Source: Fidelibacterota bacterium (GTDB lineage: Bacteria > Marinisomatota > SORT01). Taken from it: a DNA stretch of 42,000 nucleotides. The position numbers and the translations under genes are program-made. The stretch is taken from the NCBI GenBank assembly GCA_022563775.1, contig JADFMS010000007.1, positions 1 through 42,000 on the forward strand. The letters run 5' to 3'. Of this stretch, positions 9,137 to 16,595 are shown piece after piece (the first letter of the stretch is position 1; each line of letters begins with the position of its first letter). The notes under the pieces are model-generated. The model was not told the origin of the DNA. It was given only the letters and a program-made list of their open reading frames with translations, and did no database searches.

Positions 9137-9399
9137 ATACAGTGTGGCAATAATGTCGAGTAGCGCGTATGGGTTGAAAGGGCCACCGCCGATGGCGGGA
9201 CTGGCGAATAATTAAATGGACAATTCTGATCACGCACACGCTTATTACAAAACGCCTGAAACAGTGGCGGTTATTGCGTTCTGAGTTGAATACGAGGGAG
9301 CAGCACGATGAATTTTTAGAATTAGTGAAGTCGGATTTGGAGGAGAGAAAACAGCTTTTCATGGGTCGTCCGGCGTATTTGTATTGGTCGGGGGGATGA
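9137..9399 (+). repeat. Long direct repeat, copy 2, containing the conserved 3' reading frame
   Basis: Second copy of the unit at 7009-7286. Its plus-strand frame (about 9226-9399, ending TGA) encodes ITHTLITKRLKQWRLLRSEL and ends MGRPAYLYWSGG. Compared with copy 1, the peptide core is preserved while third codon positions vary. The frame stays open further upstream than in copy 1 but still offers no standard start, apart from a CTG at 9226. With copy 1 it brackets the membrane-protein/TPR patch. The 180 bases between the TPR gene and this unit hold no gene. Confidence 0.6.
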
Positions 9400-9410
9400 A
9401 GCACAAATTA

Positions 9411-9890
9411 CTATTTATTACTCTTGAGAAATTCTATTAATAATGTGAGATGCAAGCCCAGCGCATCGTTAAGAATTACCGTTGCTTCTTTTGTTTTTGA
9501 AGTTTGTGGACTCTCTGCTTTTTCACTTTCGAGTTTGAATTTTTCAACTATTTTAACTGCATTTTCCAATGCATCCGTGATAGCCTCGTCATCAAAAAGA
9601 CGTATTGATACTATGGTGAAATATTGAAGTTCGATACGTGAATCAACATTAATAATTTTATCCTTGGTTATTTTTTTCATAAAATGCATAAAATCCTCGA
9701 AATACTTTTCTTGTCGATTCTTTAGTTTTTCATCTTGCTCCCATTTATTTTGTTTTTCAATTAATACTTTCTGTGAATTAGCCTCAGACCGAATTCTCCA
9801 GATTGTGATTGCAAATCCAAGTATAATAAGGAAGGAGGGAAGAAGTTTTAATAAGAGAGATTCTTCCAATCCAATTGAGATAGTTTCCAT
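9411..9890 (-). CDS. Single-pass membrane protein with coiled coil, unknown function
   Basis: 159 aa on the minus strand. The start ATG at 9890 has a good ribosome site (CAGGAGTG) upstream. One N-terminal transmembrane helix (about residues 12-30, LLKLLPSFLIILGFAITIW) is followed by a charged, helical cytoplasmic region (EANSQKVLIEKQNKWEQDEK onwards) likely to form a coiled coil, ending in a short hydrophobic segment (LHLTLLIEFLK). No enzymatic motif is visible and I recognise no family. It is the only gene on this strand here, and its 3' end abuts the end of the second long repeat. Confidence 0.7.
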   Translation of the reverse strand: METISIGLEESLLLKLLPSFLIILGFAITIWRIRSEANSQKVLIEKQNKWEQDEKLKNRQEKYFEDFMHFMKKITKDKIINVDSRIELQYFTIVSIRLFDDEAITDALENAVKIVEKFKLESEKAESPQTSKTKEATVILNDALGLHLTLLIEFLKSNK

Positions 9891-9935
9891 TTAACACTCC
9901 TGATTAATAAAAAAACATAGAAAACTATATATTTG

Positions 9936-10008
9936 TAGCGCGTAGGGGAGTCGAACCCCTATTACCGGCGTGAGAGGCCAGCGTCCTAAACCATTAGACG
10001 AACGCGCC
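9936..10008 (-). tRNA. tRNA-Glu (CTC)
   Basis: Minus-strand cloverleaf of 73 nt. Acceptor GGCGCGT pairs with ACGCGCT (first pair G-U), discriminator A. The anticodon stem CTGGC/GCCGG encloses loop CTCTCAC with anticodon CTC. The T arm AGGGG-TTCGACT-CCCCT is intact. CCA is not encoded. Confidence 0.93.
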
Positions 10009-10129
10009 GAATTCTTGAGATCAATCTAAATTCACGTCTGAAAAAAAGCAAGGGAATTGTCCATTTAATTGGGCTTTTAAATCCTGCGTCTCTTTTCTAT
10101 ATTAAAAATATAAAATTATTTCGTAACCG

Positions 10130-12106
10130 GTGAGCGATAAAGTGAAGAACAAAAACAGACGTCTGGTCCAAACGGTAGGGAAGAGCCTGCTTTATTACGT
10201 GGCAGCTCCCTTTGCAACGCTTCTGCTGATAGAACTGATGCTCCGTTTTACCGGTTATGGTAATGAAGACAGATTATTCATACCGAGTCAGAAGGATCCT
10301 ACCAGATATAGTATCAAGGTTGATTACATCAAAAAATATTTCCCTTTTAGCGAGGTTGAGCCTGACCTGTCCAACGATACGTTTCTTGCGGAAAAACCGG
10401 CGAACGGAATACGGGTATTCGTATTAGGTGAAAATTCGGCGGCTGGTTTCCCATGGCTGCCTAACGGCAGGATCGCGCTTATGATGAGCCAGATTTTACA
10501 AGAGACTTTTTCGGAAAACAATGTTGAGGTTATCGACCTTTCAATTCCGGGTATAAACTCTCATGGTATGCTGAATCTAATGAGCAGACTCGTAAAGTAT
10601 GAGCCTGATGCTGTCGTTATCTATCCCGGGCATAATGAGTTTTACGGCGCGCTCGGTCCTGCTTCGGTAGATTATGTGGGAATGAACCGCAAGCAAATTA
10701 AACTCTATCTGAGCTTGCAAGAATACAGACTTTTTCAACTATTAAAACCGTTGTTTATCGGGTCATCCCGTGACATTGCCGGTCTGAAAGACAAAACAGA
10801 ATCGCTGATCGAAACGATTGCGAAAAAAATGGAAGTGGAACCGGAAGGGGAACTGTACAACAAAGTCCTTGAGAACTACATAAGTAACCTGAATGAGATG
10901 CTTGAAATTGCCGAATCAGCAGCAGTCATATTAGTCGGCGGTATACCTGTAAGCAATTTTTCGGGTAAAGCGCCGTTCAAATCATGTTATGAAAATATAA
11001 CCGATAGACTGAATTGGCGGGAAGAAATTGAGAAAGGTAAGGCATTTCTCTTTGAAGAGCATTACGAAGACGCGCTTCTGTATTTCTTGGAAGCGGGTAA
11101 GCGATATGGTCTGAATTCGGAACTTTATTACTACAGCGGACTGGCGTTACAAGGAGCAGGAGAGGGTCCGAAAGCGCGTGAGCAGTTTCGAAAGGCTGTG
11201 GACAACGATTGCATGCCGTTCAGAGCGGCAACAGAATTTAATAGAGAGATGGCGGCGGTGTTTCGCAGTCACGCTCAACCGTTCGTAAGTGTGGGATTGC
11301 ACTACGACACTACTTCCGTCAGCGAATCGAGAGGGGATGAGCATTTCGTTGATGCGGTGCATTTCACTCTCAAGGGCGCTGCACTGCTTGCGGAAAGACT
11401 CACTTCGGAGCTGATTGTGCGTTTTGGAGGAATCAGACGAGCAAAACCTTCATTAGCGGATATTGATCGGATGATAGAACGAGCGGGAATGACTCAGATA
11501 GATTATGCGATAGCGGAACTACGGATCACCGACCTCCGCTCGCGCTGGCCTTATAAGGAAAGTGAACGGACTGTGCCTTCTTTCAGCTCGTTCAGGAGTG
11601 AGCATGTTGAGGAACTCGCATTGGATGTGAAGGAGGGAATACTGAGTTGGGCGGAAGCTCATAAAATTTATGCGGATTCATTATACGATCTTAATGAGTT
11701 CGAAGATGCCGAGGGGGAGTACAGAGCGTTAGTAGTAGCGAATGTAAGCGATGTTCTGCCGTATTTACGACTTGCGGAATTGCTTCTGCGTAAAGGATTA
11801 CTTGAGGAAGCATACGAGCTCTTAGAACGCTCGACTAAAATAAACACTTCACAATTCGCCTTGAAATGGATGGGTTCGATTCTCCTTGGGAACGAACTCC
11901 CGGGTAATGCTATTGGCTATTTAGCAGAGGCGAATAAAATGGAGCCTTCCGACAAAGAGGTGCTTTACAACTTGACAGTCGCATATATAGAAACGTGTAG
12001 GATCGAAGAGGCGATAGAAGCGTTTAAAAAGCTCTATTCGTTGGATTCAGAATATCCCGGCGTCATCCGGCTTGCAGAACGGATAAAGGACGTATCAGAT
12101 GAATAA
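10130..12106 (+). CDS. Membrane-anchored SGNH-like protein with TPR repeats
   Basis: 658 aa from a GTG start. One N-terminal membrane helix (about residues 20-40) probably leaves the rest in the periplasm. An SGNH/GDSL-like fold follows: block I FVLGENSAAGFPW (~103), block III YPGHNEFYGALG and block V DAVHFTLKGAALLAERL (~408). A TPR-like helical insert (EEHYEDALLYFLEAGKRY...) interrupts the fold between blocks III and V. From about residue 520 to the end are four or so TPR units. Where relatives read GGSSAAGFPY, this protein has GENSAAGFPW, so the usual nucleophile position is Asn with Ser next to it; hydrolase activity is therefore uncertain. Candidate substrates of such proteins are acylated surface sugars, but nothing here fixes that. 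It stands alone between two tRNA genes. Confidence 0.8.
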   Translation: MSDKVKNKNRRLVQTVGKSLLYYVAAPFATLLLIELMLRFTGYGNEDRLFIPSQKDPTRYSIKVDYIKKYFPFSEVEPDLSNDTFLAEKPANGIRVFVLGENSAAGFPWLPNGRIALMMSQILQETFSENNVEVIDLSIPGINSHGMLNLMSRLVKYEPDAVVIYPGHNEFYGALGPASVDYVGMNRKQIKLYLSLQEYRLFQLLKPLFIGSSRDIAGLKDKTESLIETIAKKMEVEPEGELYNKVLENYISNLNEMLEIAESAAVILVGGIPVSNFSGKAPFKSCYENITDRLNWREEIEKGKAFLFEEHYEDALLYFLEAGKRYGLNSELYYYSGLALQGAGEGPKAREQFRKAVDNDCMPFRAATEFNREMAAVFRSHAQPFVSVGLHYDTTSVSESRGDEHFVDAVHFTLKGAALLAERLTSELIVRFGGIRRAKPSLADIDRMIERAGMTQIDYAIAELRITDLRSRWPYKESERTVPSFSSFRSEHVEELALDVKEGILSWAEAHKIYADSLYDLNEFEDAEGEYRALVVANVSDVLPYLRLAELLLRKGLLEEAYELLERSTKINTSQFALKWMGSILLGNELPGNAIGYLAEANKMEPSDKEVLYNLTVAYIETCRIEEAIEAFKKLYSLDSEYPGVIRLAERIKDVSDE

Positions 12107-12147
12107 ATTGTTGGAAATAGTATGAGCGGTTTCTATATTATCGGCAC

Positions 12148-12221
12148 GCGCCCGTGGCTCAATTGGATAGAGTGCGTGGCTACGGACCACGAGGTTGGAG
12201 GTTCGAGTCCTCCCGGGCGTA
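12148..12221 (+). tRNA. tRNA-Arg (ACG)
   Basis: 74-nt cloverleaf. Acceptor GCGCCCG pairs with CGGGCGT (one G-U), discriminator A. D arm GCTCAATTGGATAGAG. Anticodon stem CGTGG/CCACG with loop CTACGGA gives anticodon ACG. T arm GGAGG-TTCGAGT-CCTCC. A34 of this tRNA is the known target of TadA, encoded 65 bases downstream on the same strand. Confidence 0.95.
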
Positions 12222-12285
12222 CTATTACTCTATTCCGCTATCATTCGAAAATAAGTCTGAATCCTAAGATTTGTATCGGAACTGA

Positions 12286-12768
12286 TTGAATATAATTGAA
12301 AAACATCAACGTTGGATGTCACACGCAATTCGTGAGGCGGAATCAGCTTTAGAGGAAGGGGAGGTGCCCGTAGGCGCCGTGATCGTTAAAGACGACACGA
12401 TAATAGCTAGAGGACATAACAGGAGGGCAGCGCTCAATGACCCGACAGCCCACGCCGAAATTCTGGCGATAACCTCAGCTGCAAATCATCTTGAGAATTG
12501 GCGCCTCAAAGGATGCACGCTATATGTAACTCTCGAACCCTGCCCGATGTGCGCAGGCGCTTCTGTGAATTCCAAACTCGACCAAATAGTGTTCGGAGCG
12601 AGAGACGCGGATGTCGGCGCATGCGGCACTGTACACGATATTGCGGGAGATAAGAATTCGATTCATAAAATAAGCGTTCTTCCGGGTATTCTTGAGTACG
12701 ACAGTAAACTGCTGCTGACAAAGTTTTTTAATTCCGTTAGAAAGGAGAACAAACCCGAACCTGAATAA
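12286..12768 (+). CDS. tadA: tRNA-specific adenosine deaminase TadA
   Basis: Deaminates A34 to inosine in tRNA-Arg(ACG) so that one tRNA reads CGU, CGC and CGA. At 160 aa it fits the family. The zinc/catalytic motif HAE (His56, Glu58 in DPTAHAEI) and PCPMC (Cys86, Cys89) are intact, and GEVPVGAVIV and HNRRAALNDPTAHAE are typical. The start is probably TTG at 12286; no ATG exists before residue 11 (MSHAIREAE), and residues upstream of it match the usual N-terminal helix. Its substrate tRNA gene lies just upstream and may share a transcript. The last ~37 codons reappear, diverged, at 22629-22739. Confidence 0.95.
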   Translation: MNIIEKHQRWMSHAIREAESALEEGEVPVGAVIVKDDTIIARGHNRRAALNDPTAHAEILAITSAANHLENWRLKGCTLYVTLEPCPMCAGASVNSKLDQIVFGARDADVGACGTVHDIAGDKNSIHKISVLPGILEYDSKLLLTKFFNSVRKENKPEPE

Positions 12769-12839
12769 GAGATGATCCTATATTATGAAATTATTTCGGC
12801 AGTAAGGACTTGCCAGTTGCTTTGAAAAGAGATTTTACG

Positions 12840-12880
12840 GTCAGGACCACCGCCGATGGCGGGACTAAGTAAATCCTGAC
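12840..12880. repeat. Nested palindromic repeat (GTCAGGA type)
   Basis: Outer arms GTCAGGA and TCCTGAC enclose an inner hairpin CCGCCGATGGCGG. Essentially the same 41-bp structure occurs at 29879-29919, and simpler GTCAGGAC/GTCCTGAC hairpins occur at 22769 and 25039. It is an intergenic repeat of the chromosome, probably REP-like. Confidence 0.7.
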
Positions 12881-12959
12881 TCGTACATAATATTGAAACG
12901 ATAATCCGATTTTTATTGTTTGATAGAATTCAGTTAATTGTTTATCTTATTTTTTACCT

Positions 12960-13046
12960 GGAGAGGTGGCAGAGCCTGGCTGAATGCGCGCGATTCGAAA
13001 TCGTGTTTACCGCAAGGTAACGGGGGTTCGAATCCCTCCCTCTCCG
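12960..13046 (+). tRNA. tRNA-Ser (CGA)
   Basis: 87-nt class II tRNA. Acceptor GGAGAGG pairs perfectly with CCTCTCC, discriminator G. Anticodon stem CGCGA/TCGTG with loop TTCGAAA gives anticodon CGA. The long variable arm is formed around TTACCGCAAGGTAA. The T loop is TTCGAAT. Its 3' end is repeated at 15935-15952 and in a decayed copy at 23158-23244, marking it as an integration target. Confidence 0.95.
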
Positions 13047-13047
13047 C

Positions 13048-13366
13048 TTGCGGATTTAGCTGGGATGCTGAATTAGCGTTCTCGCCTTTTGTTTTCCTAT
13101 GGCTGCCGTGCGCAGGGCATACAAGACTTCATTCATGTATTCATAAATGCCCCTCGGGATACAATGGTGAGGGAGTGATGTTTTCGGTATGGGGCGAGAT
13201 AGCTAAGGGCATGAGAAGTAGTTAAATCCCTTTCTCAAATTCTTAGCTTGACTTCCGTAGTAGCCTTCATATATATTCCTACAAATTGCCGTTAAGAGGA
13301 GCAAATGGATCAAAATCGATTAGTTTCAGCGAATTCCTTCTGCTGAAATCGAGAAGGAGCAGAAAA
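13048..13366. other. Left end of the tRNA-Ser island, gene-free
   Basis: About 320 bases without a supported gene. A stretch at 13063-13090 (GGGATGCTGAATTAGCGTT) resembles 15580-15598 at the other end of the island (GTGATGCTGAGTTAGCGTT), so the two ends share sequence. A GAGAAGGAGC ribosome site closes the stretch. Confidence 0.35.
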
Positions 13367-15076
13367 ATGAGCAAATTACATACTTTCAAATTCTTATGGG
13401 ATATACGCCGTCTTGCTTTAGTAGGACTCGCAGTTTTTGGCCTGCTTTTGGTTGGGTGCGATCAAGAGACGGAGGTCACCTCTGTTCCTCAAGAAGAGAC
13501 CTTATTGGAATCAGTCTTAGCGAGCCAAATCCAAGCTGTAATGGCTATTCAAGACCGCCATACAGATCGCCTCTTGGCTATTTCCGGCGCTGTGGGCACA
13601 GCCACTGGACTGACTGAAGACGGCAAACCAGCCATCCTGGTATTTATCAAGACAGAGGCTCTGGCAAAGGGTGCGCGGATACCTGCCAGTATAGAAGATG
13701 TTCCGGTTATTGTAGAAGTGACCGGCATGTTCATCGCGCTGACTGACACTGACCCCAAGGCCCGGCAGCCCCGACCTGTACCCATTGGCGTTTCAACCGG
13801 TCACCCGGATATTACCGCCGGCACCATCGGGGCGCGAGTCACGGACGGCACCGACGTGTTCGCCCTGAGCAACAACCACGTCTACGCCAACATCAATGAG
13901 GCTAATCTCGGCGACAGCGCGCTACAGCCGGGTCCTTTCGATGGCGGCGAGGACCCGGCCGACAAGATCGGCGAGCTATCCGCCTTTGAGCCGATCCTGT
14001 TCGACGACGGCAGTGATAACATTATTAACTTTATTGACGCCGCAATCGCAATCTCCTCGACGGATCTGCTCGGCAACTCTACCCCGCATGAAGGGTATGG
14101 GACGCCAAATTCGGCTATCGTCTCGGCAGCGTTAAAGCAAGCGGTGCAAAAATACGGGCGGACGACTGGACTTACAACAGGGGAGGTTGTCGGAGTTAAC
14201 GCCACGGTGGTTGTCTGTTACAAGTCTCGAGGACCATTTTTCTGCAACCCAAACTTCATTGCGACGTTTGTGGACCAGATCGTCATAACCCCCGGGGGTT
14301 TCAGCTCGGGAGGCGACTCCGGGTCCCTGATCGTGACTAACGACGAGAGCAAAAACCCGGTTGGGCTGCTGTTCGCGGGTAGCTCTACTCACACGATTGC
14401 CAACCGGATCGACTTAGTGCTTGGTAAATTCGGTGTGACCATAGACGACAGCGAACCGGCAGCGGATACCACGCCACCAGCCCTGTTCTCGGCGACCGTG
14501 GACAACAGCTCGCTGGTCCTGGTGTATGACGAACAGTTGGACCCCAACTCTGTGCCGGTTAGCGGCGATTTCAGCATAGGCACGAATGGTGGTGATGCGC
14601 AGTCGGTCACGGCCGCAGGTGTGAGCGGGACGGACGTAACGCTGACCCTGTCGCCTGGAGTAGCGTCGGGTGACGCGGTGACCGTCAGCTACAGCGCAGG
14701 GGATAACCCGATCCAGGATACCGCAGGAAACGACGCGGCGAATTTAGTCGACGAGTCGGTGACCAACAACACGGCGGCGCCCGCGGAGGGTGTTAACGTG
14801 ACGAATATTGTCCCGAACACAATGGGAATTGGCACCACGATAGATGTAACTATCAATGGCTCAGGCTTTGCGGCTGGGGCAGAAGTGACATTCGAAAACG
14901 GAACCGGTCCAGCTCCGACCACATCTGACGTTGCCGTTGGTGATGCCAACACGATCACGGGCACAGTTACTGCCAAGAGCGGCGGCCCGTCACGCAACCG
15001 CGTCTGGGACGTGCGAGTCACTAACCCGGACGGCTCCTCAGGCGTCCTACTGGAAGGCTTCACGGTCATACCGTAA
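13367..15076 (+). CDS. Lipoprotein trypsin-like serine protease with SwmB-like and IPT/TIG-like domains
   Basis: 569 aa from the ATG at 13367, chosen because GAGAAGGAGC lies about 7 bases before it; the longer frame from 13286 lacks such a site. A signal peptide ends in lipobox LLLVGC (Cys31). Residues ~52-125 form an N-terminal domain (DRHTDRLLAISGAVGTATGL ... VFIKTEAL ... VIVEVTGMFIAL). The S1-type protease domain follows (~135-360) with His171 (LSNNHVYA), Asp224 (NFIDAAIAIS) and Ser318 (SGGDSGSLIV). A SwmB-like beta domain (~370-470, LVYDEQLDPNSV ... VSYSAGDNPIQD) and an IPT/TIG-like domain (~475-569) complete it. The module order resembles NAL1-type trypsin-like proteases with added adhesion domains. 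It is GC-rich relative to neighbours, consistent with transfer. Location: outer or inner membrane, facing outwards. Confidence 0.85.
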   Translation: MSKLHTFKFLWDIRRLALVGLAVFGLLLVGCDQETEVTSVPQEETLLESVLASQIQAVMAIQDRHTDRLLAISGAVGTATGLTEDGKPAILVFIKTEALAKGARIPASIEDVPVIVEVTGMFIALTDTDPKARQPRPVPIGVSTGHPDITAGTIGARVTDGTDVFALSNNHVYANINEANLGDSALQPGPFDGGEDPADKIGELSAFEPILFDDGSDNIINFIDAAIAISSTDLLGNSTPHEGYGTPNSAIVSAALKQAVQKYGRTTGLTTGEVVGVNATVVVCYKSRGPFFCNPNFIATFVDQIVITPGGFSSGGDSGSLIVTNDESKNPVGLLFAGSSTHTIANRIDLVLGKFGVTIDDSEPAADTTPPALFSATVDNSSLVLVYDEQLDPNSVPVSGDFSIGTNGGDAQSVTAAGVSGTDVTLTLSPGVASGDAVTVSYSAGDNPIQDTAGNDAANLVDESVTNNTAAPAEGVNVTNIVPNTMGIGTTIDVTINGSGFAAGAEVTFENGTGPAPTTSDVAVGDANTITGTVTAKSGGPSRNRVWDVRVTNPDGSSGVLLEGFTVIP

Positions 15077-15142
15077 TAGAACGATCAAGTGAAGGACGTT
15101 TAGGTTACATTGTGAAACTATGAGGGTATGAGGATTAGTTGT

Positions 15143-15178
15143 GAAAAGTGGGGCGCCGGTGTTGGTGCTCCACTTTTC
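15143..15178. terminator. Stem-loop between protease and small lipoprotein genes
   Basis: Perfect 9-bp arms GAAAAGTGG and CCACTTTTC around a GC-rich loop, 67 bases after the protease stop. It lacks a T run after the stem, so it may be a weak or Rho-aided terminator or an mRNA-end stabiliser. Confidence 0.45.
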
Positions 15179-15205
15179 TGTTGTAGAGAAGGAAGGAGAT
15201 TATTT

Positions 15206-15550
15206 GTGCTCCCTACATTCAAAATGACTTTTATGAGCATTGGTGTGATTTTCTTTGCTATAGGGATTGGGAGTTGCGTAGACAAAGCTGTTGAGAATGG
15301 CCAAGGAGAAGATACTATGCCCTCTAAGACAATCGAAGAGGTGCTCAAAGAACACACCGAAGAATTGATGTCCATACCGGGAGTGGTGGGCACGGCTGAA
15401 GGCCTTTGCGATGGCAATCCCTGCATTAAAGTGTTTGTCATCGAAATTACACCAGAGTTGGAGCAGAAAATTCTCAATATCCTCGAAGGTTACCCTGTAG
15501 AGGTGGAAGAGACGGGGGAATTTAAGGCCCTTCCAGAAAATCCCGATTGA
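15206..15550 (+). CDS. Small lipoprotein consisting of the protease N-terminal domain alone
   Basis: 114 aa from a GTG at 15206, preferred because GGAAGGAG lies seven bases upstream and because this start gives a lipoprotein signal ending GIGSC. After the lipid anchor comes one domain: EEVLKEHTEELMSIPGVVGT, EGLCDGNPCIKVFVIEI, PELEQKILNILEG, PVEVEETGEFKALPE. It matches the N-terminal domain of the upstream protease (13367) and of the proteins at 17362 and 17717. Predicted order is alpha-beta-beta-alpha-beta. The frame stays open beyond the TGA with QEITVTNTGGDAELALPP, so the gene may once have been longer. Role unknown; an inhibitor or folding partner of the neighbouring protease is an inference. 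Confidence 0.75.
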   Translation: MLPTFKMTFMSIGVIFFAIGIGSCVDKAVENGQGEDTMPSKTIEEVLKEHTEELMSIPGVVGTAEGLCDGNPCIKVFVIEITPELEQKILNILEGYPVEVEETGEFKALPENPD

Positions 15551-15934
15551 CAGGAAATTACTGTCACTAATACGGGCGGTGATGCTGAGTTAGCGTTGCC
15601 GCCTCTTTTATCAATTCAGTTGAACTTTCGACCAATGTTGTGGTCTCGTCCCGAGGTATGGCCGAGCGATAGTCGCTACCGACTTTGTACACTCATAACG
15701 GACCTAACAGGGAGGTTATCTTAGAGAAGAATGCGAGGCGGATAGGCTTCTCCTTTCGGCAAATCCGATCAGAATATGTGCCATAAATGTGCCAATGTGT
15801 CCGAAATGTGTCGGAAATTTCTGCTTATTGGTGGAAACTAATGAGAGTAAATGGAAGAGAGTATAAGTATTGCAGTGATTGAGTGATAGGGTCATTCACT
15901 GATAATAATAAAAATAGGCTCGGAAATATCGCAA
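15551..15934. other. Right end of the island, decayed coding sequence
   Basis: In frame with the preceding gene, 15551-15724 continues without stop: QEITVTNTGGDAELALPPLL and on to a TAG. This resembles the start of an Ig-like (HYDIN/ASPM-type) beta domain and may be a truncated C-terminus. The rest to 15934 shows no gene. Confidence 0.35.
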
Positions 15935-16007
15935 GAATCTCTCCCTCTCCGCTGATATTATTTTCATGTGCGAGTTAGGGCTTGTTCCGCAGGAACTCTC
16001 TTGGAGC
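15935..16007. repeat. Right island repeat plus original tRNA-Ser flank
   Basis: Bases 15935-15952 repeat the tRNA-Ser 3' end, and 15953-16007 continue with TGATATTATTTTCATGTGCG... The whole 73-bp block is repeated nearly identically at 23228-23300 after the decayed tRNA-Ser. It documents a duplicated tRNA-Ser downstream region. Confidence 0.7.
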
Positions 16008-16339
16008 CCGGACCGCATTCGCAATAGAACCACCCCTTTTTCCCCTCCTTTGAAAGGAGGGGAGACGCATTTAAGAACCTGCTAAAAGGTTCCGCCCCGC
16101 CTACGGCGGGATTAGTCCCGCAGAATGCGATGGTTCCTCTTCGCTAAAAAGTTCTGGTTAGGTATTTCGTCTAATAAACTCGTCCTATTATTTATATAAC
16201 TGTAAAAATCGTTCAAATATAATTATATCGTATGATATTACTATAAAGCTTGACACCGACGTAATTTATTCGTATATTTTGCCTAATTAATATTCTTAAC
16301 CTGGCAAAATCTCCGTAAGTCGTACGAAGAGAGTGTAAT
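16008..16339. other. Gene-free palindrome-rich stretch
   Basis: Contains a hairpin CCCCTCCTTT/AAAGGAGGGG near 16039, a CCCGCC/GGCGGG structure near 16097 and complementary CGCATTC/GAATGCG stretches on either side, so ~16011-16150 could fold as one compound structure. After that the sequence is very AT-rich, with promoter-like TTGACA near 16250 followed by TATATT near 16273 (spacer about 17), plausibly driving the following genes. Confidence 0.4.
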
Positions 16340-16474
16340 GTGAAAAGCAAGACCATGACGTTATCCACTGAAAACCAGCTGCCTGCATGCCGCTTTTGCC
16401 ATGATCAGTTGACGTCTTATATTGCAAAACCCAAGGATCCGGGATGTTATTCGGAACAAGATAAACATTGTTAG
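16340..16474 (+). CDS. Possible 44-aa cysteine-containing small protein
   Basis: GTG-started frame encoding MKSKTMTLSTENQLPACRFC, then HDQLTSYIAK, PKDPGCYSEQ and DKHC. The spacing C-x2-C ... C ... C could bind zinc. The ribosome site (GAGAG) is weak and there is no homologue here to compare with, so this is tentative. It lies downstream of a promoter-like pair and upstream of the leader frame. Confidence 0.25.
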   Translation: MKSKTMTLSTENQLPACRFCHDQLTSYIAKPKDPGCYSEQDKHC

Positions 16475-16507
16475 ACTTCACCCAAGTATCAGACAGGAGG
16501 TGATAGA

Positions 16508-16530
16508 ATATGATTGCGCGGCAATCATAT
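16508..16530. promoter_or_regulatory. Perfect inverted repeat over the leader start codon
   Basis: Ten-base arms ATATGATTGC and GCAATCATAT are separated by GCG. The left arm includes the leader ATG and the structure begins eight bases after the Shine-Dalgarno sequence. It could act as an mRNA hairpin gating translation or as a protein operator. Confidence 0.5.
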
Positions 16531-16575
16531 AAAAGCATGTCTCTGCGTACGCTAGGTTTTATGTTAATCCGTTAA
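16510..16575 (+). CDS. Possible 21-aa leader peptide
   Basis: An exceptionally good ribosome site AGGAGG (16495-16500) is placed nine bases before ATG 16510, but the frame is only 21 codons (MIARQSYKSMSLRTLGFMLI plus R). Its first codons lie in a perfect inverted repeat (16508-16530). It ends 20 bases before the next gene's start. Such an arrangement suggests a regulatory leader rather than a functional product. Confidence 0.35.
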   Translation: MIARQSYKSMSLRTLGFMLIR

Positions 16576-16595
16576 ATACGATAGGAGTGTGTACT

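Larger units (their letters stand above)
13030..15952. mobile_element. Putative genomic island at the 3' end of tRNA-Ser
   Basis: The last 18 bases of the tRNA-Ser copy (GAATCCCTCCCTCTCCGC, 13030-13047) recur with one change at 15935-15952, the classical outcome of integration into a tRNA 3' end. Between them lie a GC-rich lipoprotein protease gene, a small lipoprotein gene and non-coding DNA. The sequence just after the right-hand repeat (15953-16007) matches the sequence following the decayed tRNA-Ser copy at 23245-23300, so it is probably the original chromosomal flank. No integrase gene is visible, so the element is inferred from its ends and is not self-mobile as seen. Confidence 0.55.

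Noticed and set aside
12938..13225. A 95-codon plus-strand frame over the tRNA-Ser gene
   Set aside because: Its first third is the tRNA itself and the rest is the island end; no ribosome site or protein character.
15118..15477. A 119-codon minus-strand frame over the small lipoprotein gene
   Set aside because: Shadow of the plus-strand gene, which has a lipobox, a ribosome site and homologues nearby.
16296..16538. An 80-codon minus-strand frame upstream of the leader hairpin
   Set aside because: No ribosome site, composition unlike coding sequence, and it opposes the better supported plus-strand signals.
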